From Pirellula staleyi DSM 6068 (GTDB lineage: Bacteria > Planctomycetota > Planctomycetia > Pirellulales > Pirellulaceae): a stretch of DNA of 64,000 bases. Positions within the stretch are counted from its first letter, which is position 1. Each line of letters begins with the position of its first letter. A program made the position numbers and the translations under genes. The notes under the pieces are model-generated. The model searched no databases and had not been told where the DNA came from. It saw only the letters and a program-made list of their open reading frames with translations. Of the stretch, positions 26,801 through 34,573 are shown piece by piece. The stretch covers positions 81,853-145,852 of the forward strand of contig CAMCMB010000006.1 in the NCBI GenBank assembly GCA_945875845.1, in the 5' to 3' direction.

Positions 26801-27180
26801 AGAAGCCTTCGGTGTTGCTTGCGCTCAGTGCCGATCGCTACCGAGCTTGGCATCAACCGAGGATATTGCATTTGGAGGTGACAAACGAACGGCGATTATT
26901 GCAGATTATTGATGGTCAGATGCTCAGTGGTGTGATCGACCGTTGCGTGCTGGGATTCGATGGCGACCGAGTCGTTCGAGCTGAAATTTTGGATTTTAAA
27001 ACTGAGCGTCGACCTGAGTCGATACCTGTCGACGAATGGACCAAACAACGAGCCGAGTATCACGGAACTCAGTTACGATACTACCGCCGAGTACTTTGTG
27101 AGCAATTTGTTCTACATCCAAACGACGTTCAACTCACTTTGTTGCTATTGAGCGAAGATCTACAAATTTCGATCAGCTAA
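20824..27180 (+). CDS. AddB-AddA fusion: double-strand-break repair nuclease/helicase in one chain
   Basis: One uninterrupted 2,118-residue ORF. The ATG at 20824 is chosen for its AAGGAGG site (20807-20813, 10-nt spacing). Residues 1 to about 960 are AddB of the alphaproteobacterial kind: CLLVLPGGLASRRLTQLIAC in place of a Walker A motif, then a PD-(D/E)xK nuclease with DFKKYDQCPYRFYLNRVEKV (about 680), VHGRIDRIDYN, VWDYKTG (about 830) and WQLPLYGLL. A charged linker of about 80 residues follows. AddA begins near 1030: Walker A ASAGTGKTYNL (about 1042), LLLDEFQDTSPMQW (about 1400), FFCVGDSKQAIYGWRGG, RVMTIHQSKGLEFDAVFLPT (about 1735), FYVALTRARQALYLY (about 1813), and a C-terminal nuclease with GVIDRCV and ILDFKTER (about 2056). 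Every expected motif is present, so both halves should work, processing DNA ends to a Chi-like signal for RecA loading. Confidence 0.93.
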   Translation: MATTKIPFRQRRPLLEQSRAMQMHFLGWSKPILHAACDFLLKQYTRGNNWDMDRCLLVLPGGLASRRLTQLIACRASECSLVLRPPESLTIGTLPEELYTAKLPFASDLEQVLAWTKVLRAADREMLKPLLLEVPDSTELRPWMDLARMLSTLHRELSSDLVDFDDVTTEIKDTPEEIRWQVLAKLQRAYLDELHLAGLWDVQSARRFAIDHDEVKTDREIVLVGAVDLNRAQRRFLSAVSDCVHVLVGAPSSYAEGFNNDGTLASDYWQDIEIPIDDAQLHVRSSANDAANELATQLAALGDEYSIHDITVGIPDPQIVPALQETLARSGIALRYGPGSSVSHSPPMRVVELVGEYLVDGSIDVFSSLVRSPAIHAWLIRTATKNKESVETALPLDFLSKLDEYQQTTLIRSVNIPEWPKGKSQDVFLNVLSQIDALVKPLRMPGAKLTSWAAPLRDVLKSIYENVQVDPNDIVGNLALRACGDINSALDRLAELPANLDTVATFQETMVWLQNQLEKVNVPPPQDETAIEMLGWLELTLDDTRILMLTGMHDGIVPESVNGDPFLPNQLRSLLGLMDNARRYARDAYAILALLHSRERVEFVLNHLSLDGDPQTPSRLLLAVPSDLLARRVKLLLSPKETPIDQLVSDSWTPREGQTNIPIPVPAPDKSVRDMAVTDFKKYDQCPYRFYLNRVEKVKAFEHERLELDGGGFGDLLHVCLEGLIDSPVAASTDPRSIADWLIDQLKSIARSRYGVSPTPALQIQLEQAERRLEAFAIHQAAQAANGWRIKYIEHKVEKSDGITLDIDGKPMIVHGRIDRIDYNQRDGKFAVWDYKTGDHAGKPKEAHLKPNGTWIDWQLPLYGLLIKTLKIEDLSKVSFGYILLPKNPSETQFITADFTLEQHSQAIESAKLIARNVMNGQFWPPKYKGIHSNDDYSAITQYPVVRRWDQGTANAEQDAKRQQELAAAIHPVPELALDENPAIDAITKSAETKLRLDRSQEALAARRREEHEVPPTKLRLDVHKAKGQASRDWFTPQMILASAGTGKTYNLASRALRLLFTDQELDSILATTFTRKAAGEILHRILSWLAEAVEEEEGFERLVNVLKPLEITKDTVRYQLGRLCSHLHRFRVSTLDSFYSQLARSFALELKLPPGWSLSDPFQTDQLQQEAISRMFDTMDRAALRSLVSQLSKGEATRSIRREIETVVTSGYDLFRKTTEEAWNQLDVPRGPTVEQVETSLALFRVSNVEHKGFATARDKAVAKFESGEWAEFLGTTLVRNSDDEIPKYSGKELSDDAVQALKILTKKAAVEELSSRRAQNEAAYRLLANYHAQLQLVKSRKRIVSFDDIAERLSHWMQETIAKNRDPDEPSAAIPEPTNTTQDEGMDNISYRLDCPVNHLLLDEFQDTSPMQWNIIKPFAEAIVEGTSKDKSFFCVGDSKQAIYGWRGGVSEIFESVGKQIDRVRQEKLVKSYRSSPVVINFVNSVFTQLAKHDRFYNEDEAEILSSDTQAVTDWMNRYFTHHETTKDGLPGYVEFRNADCEKNRDQEGEESSYGLLDEVADRIAELHKASPHAEIGVLTRTNRDVGKIIGLLRERGVEASQEGGNPLIDSSPVLLLLSAMKLANHPSDSLAYFHVSHSPLMECLPKEVAGQAMILSSFLREQLDSFGFGRTLGNLSNLLANECNPRDQDRLKQFIQLGYRFDALRNQHIHDFVEYVERQKVSVPGMSSVRVMTIHQSKGLEFDAVFLPTLDQTIISRPPTFVAMYDDRTKPPIGVLRYMNRNIQKHLQDSWRIAFREFANQQLAEALCVFYVALTRARQALYLYTSPSSSPKKRWGSVLHSIFAAQGQSEQPGITVASFGDSNWYEQLQTTRQIHPIHAPPSGAIEKRSVRTIRLNLSADSVRRLPWLRPSATSHPTMVDLATQWAESNSSGAVIGKLMHRWFEEIRGWIEDFKASKKRLKEIAGSTLTQEEMAHVKINEWVDRFMQYCEKPSVLLALSADRYRAWHQPRILHLEVTNERRLLQIIDGQMLSGVIDRCVLGFDGDRVVRAEILDFKTERRPESIPVDEWTKQRAEYHGTQLRYYRRVLCEQFVLHPNDVQLTLLLLSEDLQISIS

Positions 27181-27214
27181 TCGCCGCTTTCAATTGGGCA
27201 AAAAAGGTCTTCTG

Positions 27215-28492
27215 TCATCCAATGCTGTTCAAAACGGCCTCAAACGACTCGCAGCAGATTTGCTTGTCGTACAACCGTTCAGCCAGTGCGCGACCTCGTT
27301 CACCCATTGCTTTCAATTTGCAGCGTTCCATCTTAAGAGCATTTCGAATGGCTTCCGCGATCCCATTGCGGTCACCCGGTTCTACATTCCAACCAATACG
27401 CTCTTTTTCTACCAATCTCCAAACCGCATTTCCTTTCGGAACAATTGCCAACACGGGAGTGCCGCTAGCAAGAATGCCATAAAGCTTGCTAGGTGCCAAA
27501 CAACCGGTAATTGCTGCGTCCATTGAAACGACATGGAGATCCGCCGCAGACAAGCTCTCGGTAAGAGTGTCGCGAGGTTGGTAGTCAAAAAACCTTACAC
27601 GGTCATTTCCAGCGGACTGATCCTCCAGTTCTTTGCGTTTAGCCCCGTTGCCGACCAACGCTAATGTTACATGACGCTCTGCGACCTGATTTGAAACCAA
27701 TTTCATCGCATCAACCAACACATCAAGTCGTTGCGTCAGCCCCATATTTCCTGAGTGCATAACTACGAAGTGGTCGTCCAGACGCTGCTCCATCCGAAAT
27801 GGATTATTTGACTTGATCGGAGTAACTGTCGAGCAGTCCATCCAGTTTGTGACAATTCGTAGCTTCTCTTTGGGAATGCCCCAATCCACGAGTCGACGGC
27901 GCATATCCTCGTCCAGCACCACAATGCACTCCGCACGCAAGTATTCCGCTTTCAATCGACTGCGAAGGAATCGAATCGGGATGCTATTTTTGGCAACGCC
28001 TATCGCAACAGCGACGTCTGGATAGATATCCTGAAGATAGTAGATGAGCCTTGCTTTTCGTTGTCGAGCCATCGGGCCCACTACGAGCGGCAAAAGGAAC
28101 GGATCTGTTTCGCAGACGATAATCTCCGATTTGCCGTTTGTTTTGCCGTTTCGCTCGGCGGATGAACTTTCATAAATCGGCGCGACAAAATCCTTTCCTG
28201 CCGTCTTTCCCCACCGCCTTACGGCCAGCGTAAATGATACTAGATTCCGAACGCGAGCGAATCGTTGGCTTTTTGGAAGCTGGCTATGAAGCAATCGATG
28301 AATCGCGACGCCATTTCGAGTTTGGACCCCCGAACGAACGAAGGATTCGTTTTCGGTTTCCCAATTGGGCTGTCCTGCAATGGCGGATACATCCCACCGC
28401 GGAGCCAGAAACTCGCACAGCTCAGTCAGCAATTGGCCCGTTGCTTCGCTATCCGGCCAATAGCATCGATTAATAAAACAAACGCTTGACAA
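27215..28492 (-). CDS. glycosyltransferase family 4 (WcaI-like)
   Basis: A 425-residue GT4/GT-B protein. It opens SVCFINRCYWPDSEATGQLL, the start pattern of WcaI-type colanic-acid transferases, and has NWMD near residue 220, VVMHSGNMGLTQRLDVLVDA and, in the donor-binding C-lobe, ITGCLAPSKLYGILASGTPVL. The start must be TTG (28490-28492): an in-frame TAA lies two codons upstream and no ATG exists before the conserved first strand. It is the last gene of the polysaccharide locus, 10 nt after the anchored repeat-like protein. Sugar specificity cannot be read. Confidence 0.85.
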   Translation of the reverse strand: MSSVCFINRCYWPDSEATGQLLTELCEFLAPRWDVSAIAGQPNWETENESFVRSGVQTRNGVAIHRLLHSQLPKSQRFARVRNLVSFTLAVRRWGKTAGKDFVAPIYESSSAERNGKTNGKSEIIVCETDPFLLPLVVGPMARQRKARLIYYLQDIYPDVAVAIGVAKNSIPIRFLRSRLKAEYLRAECIVVLDEDMRRRLVDWGIPKEKLRIVTNWMDCSTVTPIKSNNPFRMEQRLDDHFVVMHSGNMGLTQRLDVLVDAMKLVSNQVAERHVTLALVGNGAKRKELEDQSAGNDRVRFFDYQPRDTLTESLSAADLHVVSMDAAITGCLAPSKLYGILASGTPVLAIVPKGNAVWRLVEKERIGWNVEPGDRNGIAEAIRNALKMERCKLKAMGERGRALAERLYDKQICCESFEAVLNSIG

Positions 28493-28502
28493 GTTTTAGG
28501 TG

Positions 28503-30110
28503 CTAATGATCACTAGTATTCGACCCCAGACGACTCTTGCCGATCGCTTCGATCGACTCAATCAGATCCCTGTTGTCCGGCATTTTCTTTTTCAAATACT
28601 CTAAGCACTCGATCGCTTCATCGAACTGCTTCATTTTCAGATGTAGCATTGCGCGGTCCTGCCAAACCCCATCGATTTCTGGTGATGAACGATTGATCTC
28701 GCGAAGCAATTCAATCAGTGGTTCAATAGACGAGGACTGGATCGCGGAACGCCTTAACGCAAACTTCGACGCAACAACACCATATGCGGGCGAAACCTGA
28801 GTCAACTTTCCAAACGAATTGATAGCAGTCGCTGTTCCGCTTTGAGAAAAGTCATCAATTACGCTCACCAACTGCTTCAGTCCAGACTCCTCTCCGTTCA
28901 CAATTTCTTTGTGGACGCCAGCCAGCCATTGGTCATCGTCATTCTTGGCCATTTTCTCCAAAAAGGTCAACAGCTCCGGCGACTCGGGGTACAACTGAAC
29001 AGCCATCGCGATCAACGAACCATTGCGATTGGCGTTGGAGGCGCTTGTTGGCTTGGGGAAAAGTACATCGGAGACGACCGATCGTAGGCAAACCGCCGCC
29101 AATTTTCTCCGCAATGTTAGTTGATCGAAGGGAGCTACGTTTTGAAGCCGTTTGATCAAAAAACTCTGCGCTTCTTTGATGCTGCCTGCCATCACCAGAC
29201 AATCAAAGGCAGCAGCAATTGTTTCTGGTAAATACGAATCGGATTCAGGAGAGTCCCAAAAGTTTTGAGATGCTTTCCAGGCAATTTCTCGTCCAGAAAC
29301 TGGGTCCACTGCCGATCTGGCTTCCGCAGTCCATGCGATGTCACGAAGAACGGACGGCGACTCGGCTCGAAAGTATTCGTCTGCTTCCGTAAGCAGTGAC
29401 AACCTGTCCTGGGCAGCCAAATCAACAGAAACACGCAGCGATTTTTCAACTAGAATTTCACCAAGCGTCCGTTTAGCAATCGCATGCACGGATGCGTCCG
29501 CTACTAGGGATCTAACGTTTTGTTCGATGGCAGCCAAGTCCGCAAAAGGCATGTCCGGATTTTCATCCAATTGTTGCATAGCTATCCATAAACTTGCCCT
29601 AGCAGCGAAATCCCCATTCCTCTTGAGAACGATGCGCATCGCCTCGAGCGTTTTTCTCACTTCCTCTCGGGATTTTCCTATCATCAGCCCGATTTGATCA
29701 CTCTGGGGTTCCGTGGAGCGCATTTCATAAGCCGAATTCAAATAGTATTCTGCTTTGGCAGCTGAAATGATTGCTGACTGAAAACGTAGGGAATCACTCT
29801 CTGGATTCCAAAAAGTCAATCTTCGTAGGCAAAGTGAGGTTTGTACAAGAAGCCGCTCACGTCCCAATTGATCCTGTACCGGCCGAAGAGCGTTACGAAC
29901 GGGAAGATCATTGATTGAAATATCGAGAGTTGCAAAACTTTGGTCTCGCATCTGTTCGTAACGATGTTGTATTCGCGGTTCGACAACGAGCGTGCTGTAC
30001 CCGAAAAGCAGAATAGACACGACAGCCAAAACGATGGAGGCAATACTCCAGCGAAAATAATCGCTTTTGGAGGGTCGCAAATCCTCCGAAGTTATACCTT
30101 CGTCATTCAT
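28503..30110 (-). CDS. membrane-anchored helical-repeat protein of the polysaccharide locus
   Basis: 535 residues. One membrane segment at about 22-43 (ASIVLAVVSILLFGYSTLVV) anchors a large, mostly alpha-helical domain. The C-terminus has TPR-like pattern: MLHLKMKQFDEAIECLEYLK followed by KKMPDNRDLIESIEAI. The middle shows regularly spaced helices without clear motifs. I do not recognise a family. The ATG overlaps the TGA of the glycosyltransferase-sulfotransferase gene by 4 nt (ATGA), so both are made together, which suggests a scaffold or assembly role in polysaccharide export. That role is inference. Confidence 0.7.
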   Translation of the reverse strand: MNDEGITSEDLRPSKSDYFRWSIASIVLAVVSILLFGYSTLVVEPRIQHRYEQMRDQSFATLDISINDLPVRNALRPVQDQLGRERLLVQTSLCLRRLTFWNPESDSLRFQSAIISAAKAEYYLNSAYEMRSTEPQSDQIGLMIGKSREEVRKTLEAMRIVLKRNGDFAARASLWIAMQQLDENPDMPFADLAAIEQNVRSLVADASVHAIAKRTLGEILVEKSLRVSVDLAAQDRLSLLTEADEYFRAESPSVLRDIAWTAEARSAVDPVSGREIAWKASQNFWDSPESDSYLPETIAAAFDCLVMAGSIKEAQSFLIKRLQNVAPFDQLTLRRKLAAVCLRSVVSDVLFPKPTSASNANRNGSLIAMAVQLYPESPELLTFLEKMAKNDDDQWLAGVHKEIVNGEESGLKQLVSVIDDFSQSGTATAINSFGKLTQVSPAYGVVASKFALRRSAIQSSSIEPLIELLREINRSSPEIDGVWQDRAMLHLKMKQFDEAIECLEYLKKKMPDNRDLIESIEAIGKSRLGSNTSDH

Positions 30111-32101
30111 TTGAAATACAGAGGGATTCCACTGTAGCCAAAGAACTCATAGTCAGGTTTATAGATTGAATGGACAAGCGACCGAAGTCTTGTTTCATCG
30201 AATGCCATCTGAGTCTGTTTGCTGGAATTCGATTTCCCGGTCAGATCTATCTCGATCCCTGCAAACTGAAACGATTTCCCAGCAACATCCTCAAGGTGAA
30301 AAACTTTGTCGACAATCTGTTTTTGATTGCCATCTACGACATAGCGATACTGGCAATGAAAACAAGGGTCTACGCTTTCAATCTTCTCGACCCGCAGAGA
30401 TGCGTAATGTTCTGCGAATTCCATAATCGAAGGAAAGCCATGTAAATGGCTACGCGCTTTCTCCGATCCGGCAACATCCTGTGTTCCGCCACTAGAAACG
30501 AAATTAAACGCCGAGATGAATCGATAATAGGGATCGCGACACACTGCAAAGGACGCCTTGCCCATGAACATTTCCTCATCCGCAGCGAGATACCATGCGG
30601 CAGTCCTATGTCCAATGTAACGACCATAGATTTGCTTTGATATATTGGTCCCCGCGTTTTTCGGGATGTGAATAAACAATGGCCGCGTTGGGTCCCTAAC
30701 ACTGTCCGGTATTGGAACGTCAAAAATCTTCTCGGACGCGCGTTTCAAAAAAGTTGGACCGCGCGTGCCAATAATATGGGTCATCCTGCCTTTATAATCA
30801 TTCGGAAGGAAAAGAGAGGCCGCCTTCTTGAAGAAGAATCGTTTATTGCTAACCTGAGGTTGATCCCGCATAAGCATCGGTGGAGCGAAATGTGCTTTTT
30901 CTAAAATCCTTACCATTCCATCTCCAAAAGCTTCGGTTGGGGCACGCTCCCTTAAAATTCGCCGACTTGCTTCTCCAAAATCCGATCGCGAAAAGTTTGG
31001 ATCGGCAACCTGCACTAGTCGCCGGGCAAGTTCAGAGGTGTGTAAAGGTGGAAACACGAAACCATTTTTTCCATGGTCAACTAGCTCTTCTGCTGCACCC
31101 ACATTGTTACTAGATACAATTGGCAGACCGCACGCCATTGCTTCATTGATTACGAGTCCCCAAGGCTCGGAAATGGCGGGATGAACGAAGCAACCCGCGT
31201 GGGAAGCAAATTTCGGTAATTCTTCAATTTGCCGAAATCCTGGGAAAAAGACCGTCGAGTCTTTTTGCAAGGAAGTCATACCCTCCCATGGGGCAGATTC
31301 AGAAACATTGAGCTTACTAGAGCGGCACTGGTCTATCAAGGATGTCTTTAGTTTACCATCACCTAGCAAACAAAGATCCCAAGCTCTGACCGACTCTTTA
31401 TGAGTCTTCTGATTATGGGTAACATATTCTCGATAAGCGTCAACCAATCTTTTCAGATTCTTTCGTCGCACAAATCGATTTGATGCTAGAAAATATCGGT
31501 TCACATCTTGGATTCCAGCTCCACGTTCATTTGCAGACTGCGCTGCGAAGTAGTCGTTATCAACAATATCATAACCAAATTCGATTTGTTCCTTCGGCAT
31601 ACCAAGAATCGTAAGATAATCACGGTGCGATTTCCCACCGACGATGGCCGCGTCAAACAAACGCACCATGGATGACTTCCACGTTTCTTTCCACCAAACT
31701 CTCAGACCGTCCGCTTCGCGAGTCTCACTCATTAAAATAGCGATTGCACCGTTTTTCTTACACCATTTCAGGCTTTCCTGAGCATCGACCGATCTCCAAC
31801 CGGCTATTGCTACGGCGTCTGGCTTAAGTCGATTCAGCATTTCACGTACGCCGCGACATAATTCGCGTTTCGAAATGGATTCATAGGCTCTGCCCGGAAA
31901 AATTGTCGCAACGGATGCGGTGTCGTTTGGTTCAAATTGTGGGTGATCGATTTTTTTCCATGCGTAGGTATCGTCGCTGCTGGCAATCTCCAATCCGAAA
32001 ACGTTCCACCCGAGAGCCCTACATGCAACTGCTGCGGATCGTAATCTAGCAATATGATAGGGGCCAAAACGTGTGAAATGAATCGCTAAATTTTTCATCA
32101 T
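30107..32101 (-). CDS. bifunctional glycosyltransferase (GT4) - sulfotransferase fusion
   Basis: 664 residues from the ATG at 32099-32101 (the next codon is also ATG). Residues 1 to about 410 are a GT4 transferase: HIARLRSAAVACRALGWNVF, RYFLASNRFVRRKNLKRLVD, and the E-x7-E donor motif EPWGLVINEAMACGLPIVSS. After about 60 linker residues, 474-664 are a sulfotransferase with the PAPS 5'-phosphosulfate loop PLFIHIPKNAGTNISKQ and the 3'-phosphate motif AVCRDPYYRFISAFNF. The order suggests that one protein adds a sugar and sulfates the product. It lies between the exosortase (74 nt upstream) and the anchored repeat-like protein (4-nt overlap). The polysaccharide is therefore predicted to be sulfated. 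Confidence 0.85.
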   Translation of the reverse strand: MMKNLAIHFTRFGPYHIARLRSAAVACRALGWNVFGLEIASSDDTYAWKKIDHPQFEPNDTASVATIFPGRAYESISKRELCRGVREMLNRLKPDAVAIAGWRSVDAQESLKWCKKNGAIAILMSETREADGLRVWWKETWKSSMVRLFDAAIVGGKSHRDYLTILGMPKEQIEFGYDIVDNDYFAAQSANERGAGIQDVNRYFLASNRFVRRKNLKRLVDAYREYVTHNQKTHKESVRAWDLCLLGDGKLKTSLIDQCRSSKLNVSESAPWEGMTSLQKDSTVFFPGFRQIEELPKFASHAGCFVHPAISEPWGLVINEAMACGLPIVSSNNVGAAEELVDHGKNGFVFPPLHTSELARRLVQVADPNFSRSDFGEASRRILRERAPTEAFGDGMVRILEKAHFAPPMLMRDQPQVSNKRFFFKKAASLFLPNDYKGRMTHIIGTRGPTFLKRASEKIFDVPIPDSVRDPTRPLFIHIPKNAGTNISKQIYGRYIGHRTAAWYLAADEEMFMGKASFAVCRDPYYRFISAFNFVSSGGTQDVAGSEKARSHLHGFPSIMEFAEHYASLRVEKIESVDPCFHCQYRYVVDGNQKQIVDKVFHLEDVAGKSFQFAGIEIDLTGKSNSSKQTQMAFDETRLRSLVHSIYKPDYEFFGYSGIPLYFK

Positions 32102-32175
32102 GAGCAAAGCTTTTTAACAGTTTTCCAGTTTTGGGACGGTATGTTTGGGCTCAAATCGAGAATAAAAGCTTTTCA

Positions 32176-33882
32176 TCACAAGCCTAAACCTTCGCTTCGA
32201 ACGACTTCCAATGCAGGCAGTGATTTTTTGTGTACCATTTCTCTAAGTTTCAGAAACATTTGTCGATAACCAATGATTTGATTGGTTGATATTGGGGAAT
32301 CACTTCTTGTAAGTAGCTGAAACTGGAAGGTGACGGGATCCATTGGGTTCTGGAGTGACCGAATCTGTCTTGCCATTGCGGAAATCAAGTTCTTTGAGAT
32401 TCGCGACTGAGCGTCGTTTCTCTCCATTGCGCTTTCGGAATCATAAGGTGCACCATTCCCATCGAATAATGAGAAATGCAATACGGCGTGCTCGCCACTC
32501 ATGTTCTGCAGTCGAGATTCATAAAATGGCCATTGAATCGGTTCGTCATCCGCTGACGTATCCACGCGAATGCGTTGTTGCTCTTTCCAACCGGTCGATT
32601 GGTAGCATCTCCAAAGTGAATGCCAACCGCGAAACGGAAAGTCGAGTGACGCAACGTGGTCCACATTCTCCCTCGAATATTGCCATATTCGAGAGTATTG
32701 CCCCAAGTTGTTGTTGGAAACGCGAGTCTCTGTCATAAATCCAATTCGCTCGCTCCCCAGCAGTGTCGTAGGGACATCCAGCTCTTTTGGGAAAATGTTC
32801 GATAATTCTGACGAAAAAGAAGGTGGATTTACAGATCGAAGCGAGAACTCCAGTAGACCGACGATGCCAAAAGGGAGAAAAAGGAATAAGAGGGCTGGCA
32901 CCGCGAAAAGACCCTTGGAGACAGCCATGCGTAAGGATTTCGAAATTGCCCCTACTCCCCGATCTTGCTGAACGTCTGAACGACCTTTCGCGTTGAGATC
33001 ATAGTTCGAGTAAACACAAACGAAATAGTTCAACAACTGAACTGAACTCCAATGTGCAAAAGCGGCTAAGGAAAAAGTTATGAAACCCAAAATTGTATGG
33101 ACAACCCCGGACGACAAGTCAACGTTCAGGAATTCGAGACCGAAAACAATCGAGTAGATTCGCAATAGGTTCCCTAAAATCGCCCAAAGCGGTACTGTAA
33201 CAATTGTGATCAAACTTACTACAAGTCCAGCTCGACCAACTAGTAGCAGGATTCCTGCGACAGCCATTAATGCATATTGGCTATCAACTCCACTGCAGGC
33301 TTCCTCGACGAAGAGTGGTTTCGCAGCAATCTCAATGATGTTACCTTTTTGGAAATGTAGAATGCCCGTTAAGTCCATCAAACGGCTAGAAATGCTTGCC
33401 GATAGACCTTGTAGGACTTGAACCAGTGTTTGATCCATCTCGAGAGGGAGTGGGATAGTCACGGCGAGGAGACCACAAATGCCACAGATCCTCAAAGGAG
33501 TTAGGTTTCCGAATTTACCAAATGCCCAACTGACACACAATAATACGCTTGCCACGTGCGCCATCCATGGGCTGTAAAGGAGCAAGGCGATAAAACACAA
33601 AATGGTTGCCATTACAGAAAGCACCCAAGATAGCCTAACGCGAAAAAGCGAAAGCAACGCGTTTGATTGTCCTTCCCTGTAAAAAAAACTCCACGCGGCA
33701 CAGACTGCAAGCGGAAAAAACTGCATGTGCTCTCGGGACCAAAGGTACATTGCCTGAAAAAAAAGCAAAGGCGCAATAGCAATCATTGGCAAGGCAATTG
33801 CATACCAATCCCAACGATCCAACCTTATCAAGTTGGACTTCATCGTAGTTTGCAAGTGCAAAGACAAGATATGATGGTTCAT
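32176..33882 (-). CDS. exosortase with EpsI-like C-terminal domain (planctomycete XrtU type)
   Basis: 568 residues. The ATG overlaps the upstream acetyltransferase stop by 4 nt; a second ATG 13 codons on is possible. Eight or so membrane segments carry the catalytic triad: EEACSG (Cys196), GNLLRIY (Arg241) and HTILGF (His262). After a membrane helix near 325-345 comes a roughly 220-residue non-cytoplasmic tail with FPFRGWHSLWRCYQSTGWKE, resembling EpsI/DUF3485 and its 'CY..SGW' block. Exosortases cleave C-terminal anchors of PEP-CTERM-like proteins and travel with exopolysaccharide loci. The XrtU label is from memory. No PEP-CTERM-like substrate is visible in the window. Confidence 0.85.
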   Translation of the reverse strand: MNHHILSLHLQTTMKSNLIRLDRWDWYAIALPMIAIAPLLFFQAMYLWSREHMQFFPLAVCAAWSFFYREGQSNALLSLFRVRLSWVLSVMATILCFIALLLYSPWMAHVASVLLCVSWAFGKFGNLTPLRICGICGLLAVTIPLPLEMDQTLVQVLQGLSASISSRLMDLTGILHFQKGNIIEIAAKPLFVEEACSGVDSQYALMAVAGILLLVGRAGLVVSLITIVTVPLWAILGNLLRIYSIVFGLEFLNVDLSSGVVHTILGFITFSLAAFAHWSSVQLLNYFVCVYSNYDLNAKGRSDVQQDRGVGAISKSLRMAVSKGLFAVPALLFLFLPFGIVGLLEFSLRSVNPPSFSSELSNIFPKELDVPTTLLGSERIGFMTETRVSNNNLGQYSRIWQYSRENVDHVASLDFPFRGWHSLWRCYQSTGWKEQQRIRVDTSADDEPIQWPFYESRLQNMSGEHAVLHFSLFDGNGAPYDSESAMERNDAQSRISKNLISAMARQIRSLQNPMDPVTFQFQLLTRSDSPISTNQIIGYRQMFLKLREMVHKKSLPALEVVRSEGLGL

Positions 33883-34457
33883 TGCGAAATATTTGATGTA
33901 ATGTCGGATTCACTCCGCATGGGAATTGGTTTAGCAGGCACACCTGCCACGGAAGTTCCTTGTTCAACATTTCGAATTACGACAGCACCCGCCAGGGTTC
34001 GACTACCCGTTTTCATGGTTACTCCCGGTCCAATAAAACTTTGGGCACCGACCCAGCAACTTTCTTCTAGCACAATTGGTTTCGTAATCAGCGAGAACAT
34101 CTCGCTTGAAAAATCGTGCGATCCTGTACATAAAAACGACCGTTGAGAAAGGCAGCAATTGGAGGCGATTGTGACTCTATCGAGTGACAGAATCATTACT
34201 TCATCCCCAATCCAGACATTGTCCCCAAGTTCTAGTCTCCATGGCATAGTGATATTAACGCGGGATCGAATCACAACTCCGGTGCCTATTTTCGCTCCAA
34301 ACAATCTCAGAATCCAAGCCTTCCAACGCGACGGAACGGGAATGGAATGCATGAATACTCCAGCCCTAACCAAAATCCAGCATCCTTCGAAAGCTTTTGA
34401 TACGCCTCGATCGAAGCCTAGAGAGCTATAACGTCGCAGGTTTATGTGTATTGGCAC
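33879..34457 (-). CDS. WcaF-like left-handed beta-helix acetyltransferase
   Basis: 192 residues of hexapeptide-repeat type. The N-terminus YSSLGFDRGVSKAFEGCWIL and RWKAWILRLFGAKIGTGVVI fit putative colanic-acid acetyltransferases (WcaF). The coil region has WIGDEVMILS, LCTGSHDF, with the active His in GSHDF, and ESCWVGAQSFIGPGVTM. It should O-acetylate a sugar using acetyl-CoA in the cytoplasm. The stop overlaps the exosortase ATG by 4 nt. A third glycosyltransferase gene lies 116 nt upstream. Confidence 0.85.
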   Translation of the reverse strand: MPIHINLRRYSSLGFDRGVSKAFEGCWILVRAGVFMHSIPVPSRWKAWILRLFGAKIGTGVVIRSRVNITMPWRLELGDNVWIGDEVMILSLDRVTIASNCCLSQRSFLCTGSHDFSSEMFSLITKPIVLEESCWVGAQSFIGPGVTMKTGSRTLAGAVVIRNVEQGTSVAGVPAKPIPMRSESDITSNISQ

Positions 34458-34573
34458 AGTACTTCTTCACGCAGCTTGCGATCTAGAAAGCGAAAGATAG
34501 TTGCGATCAATTTCTCAATGTCGAATCGATTTGATGTCCATAAAAGGCACCTCGGAACAATCCTTGTTTTTTC

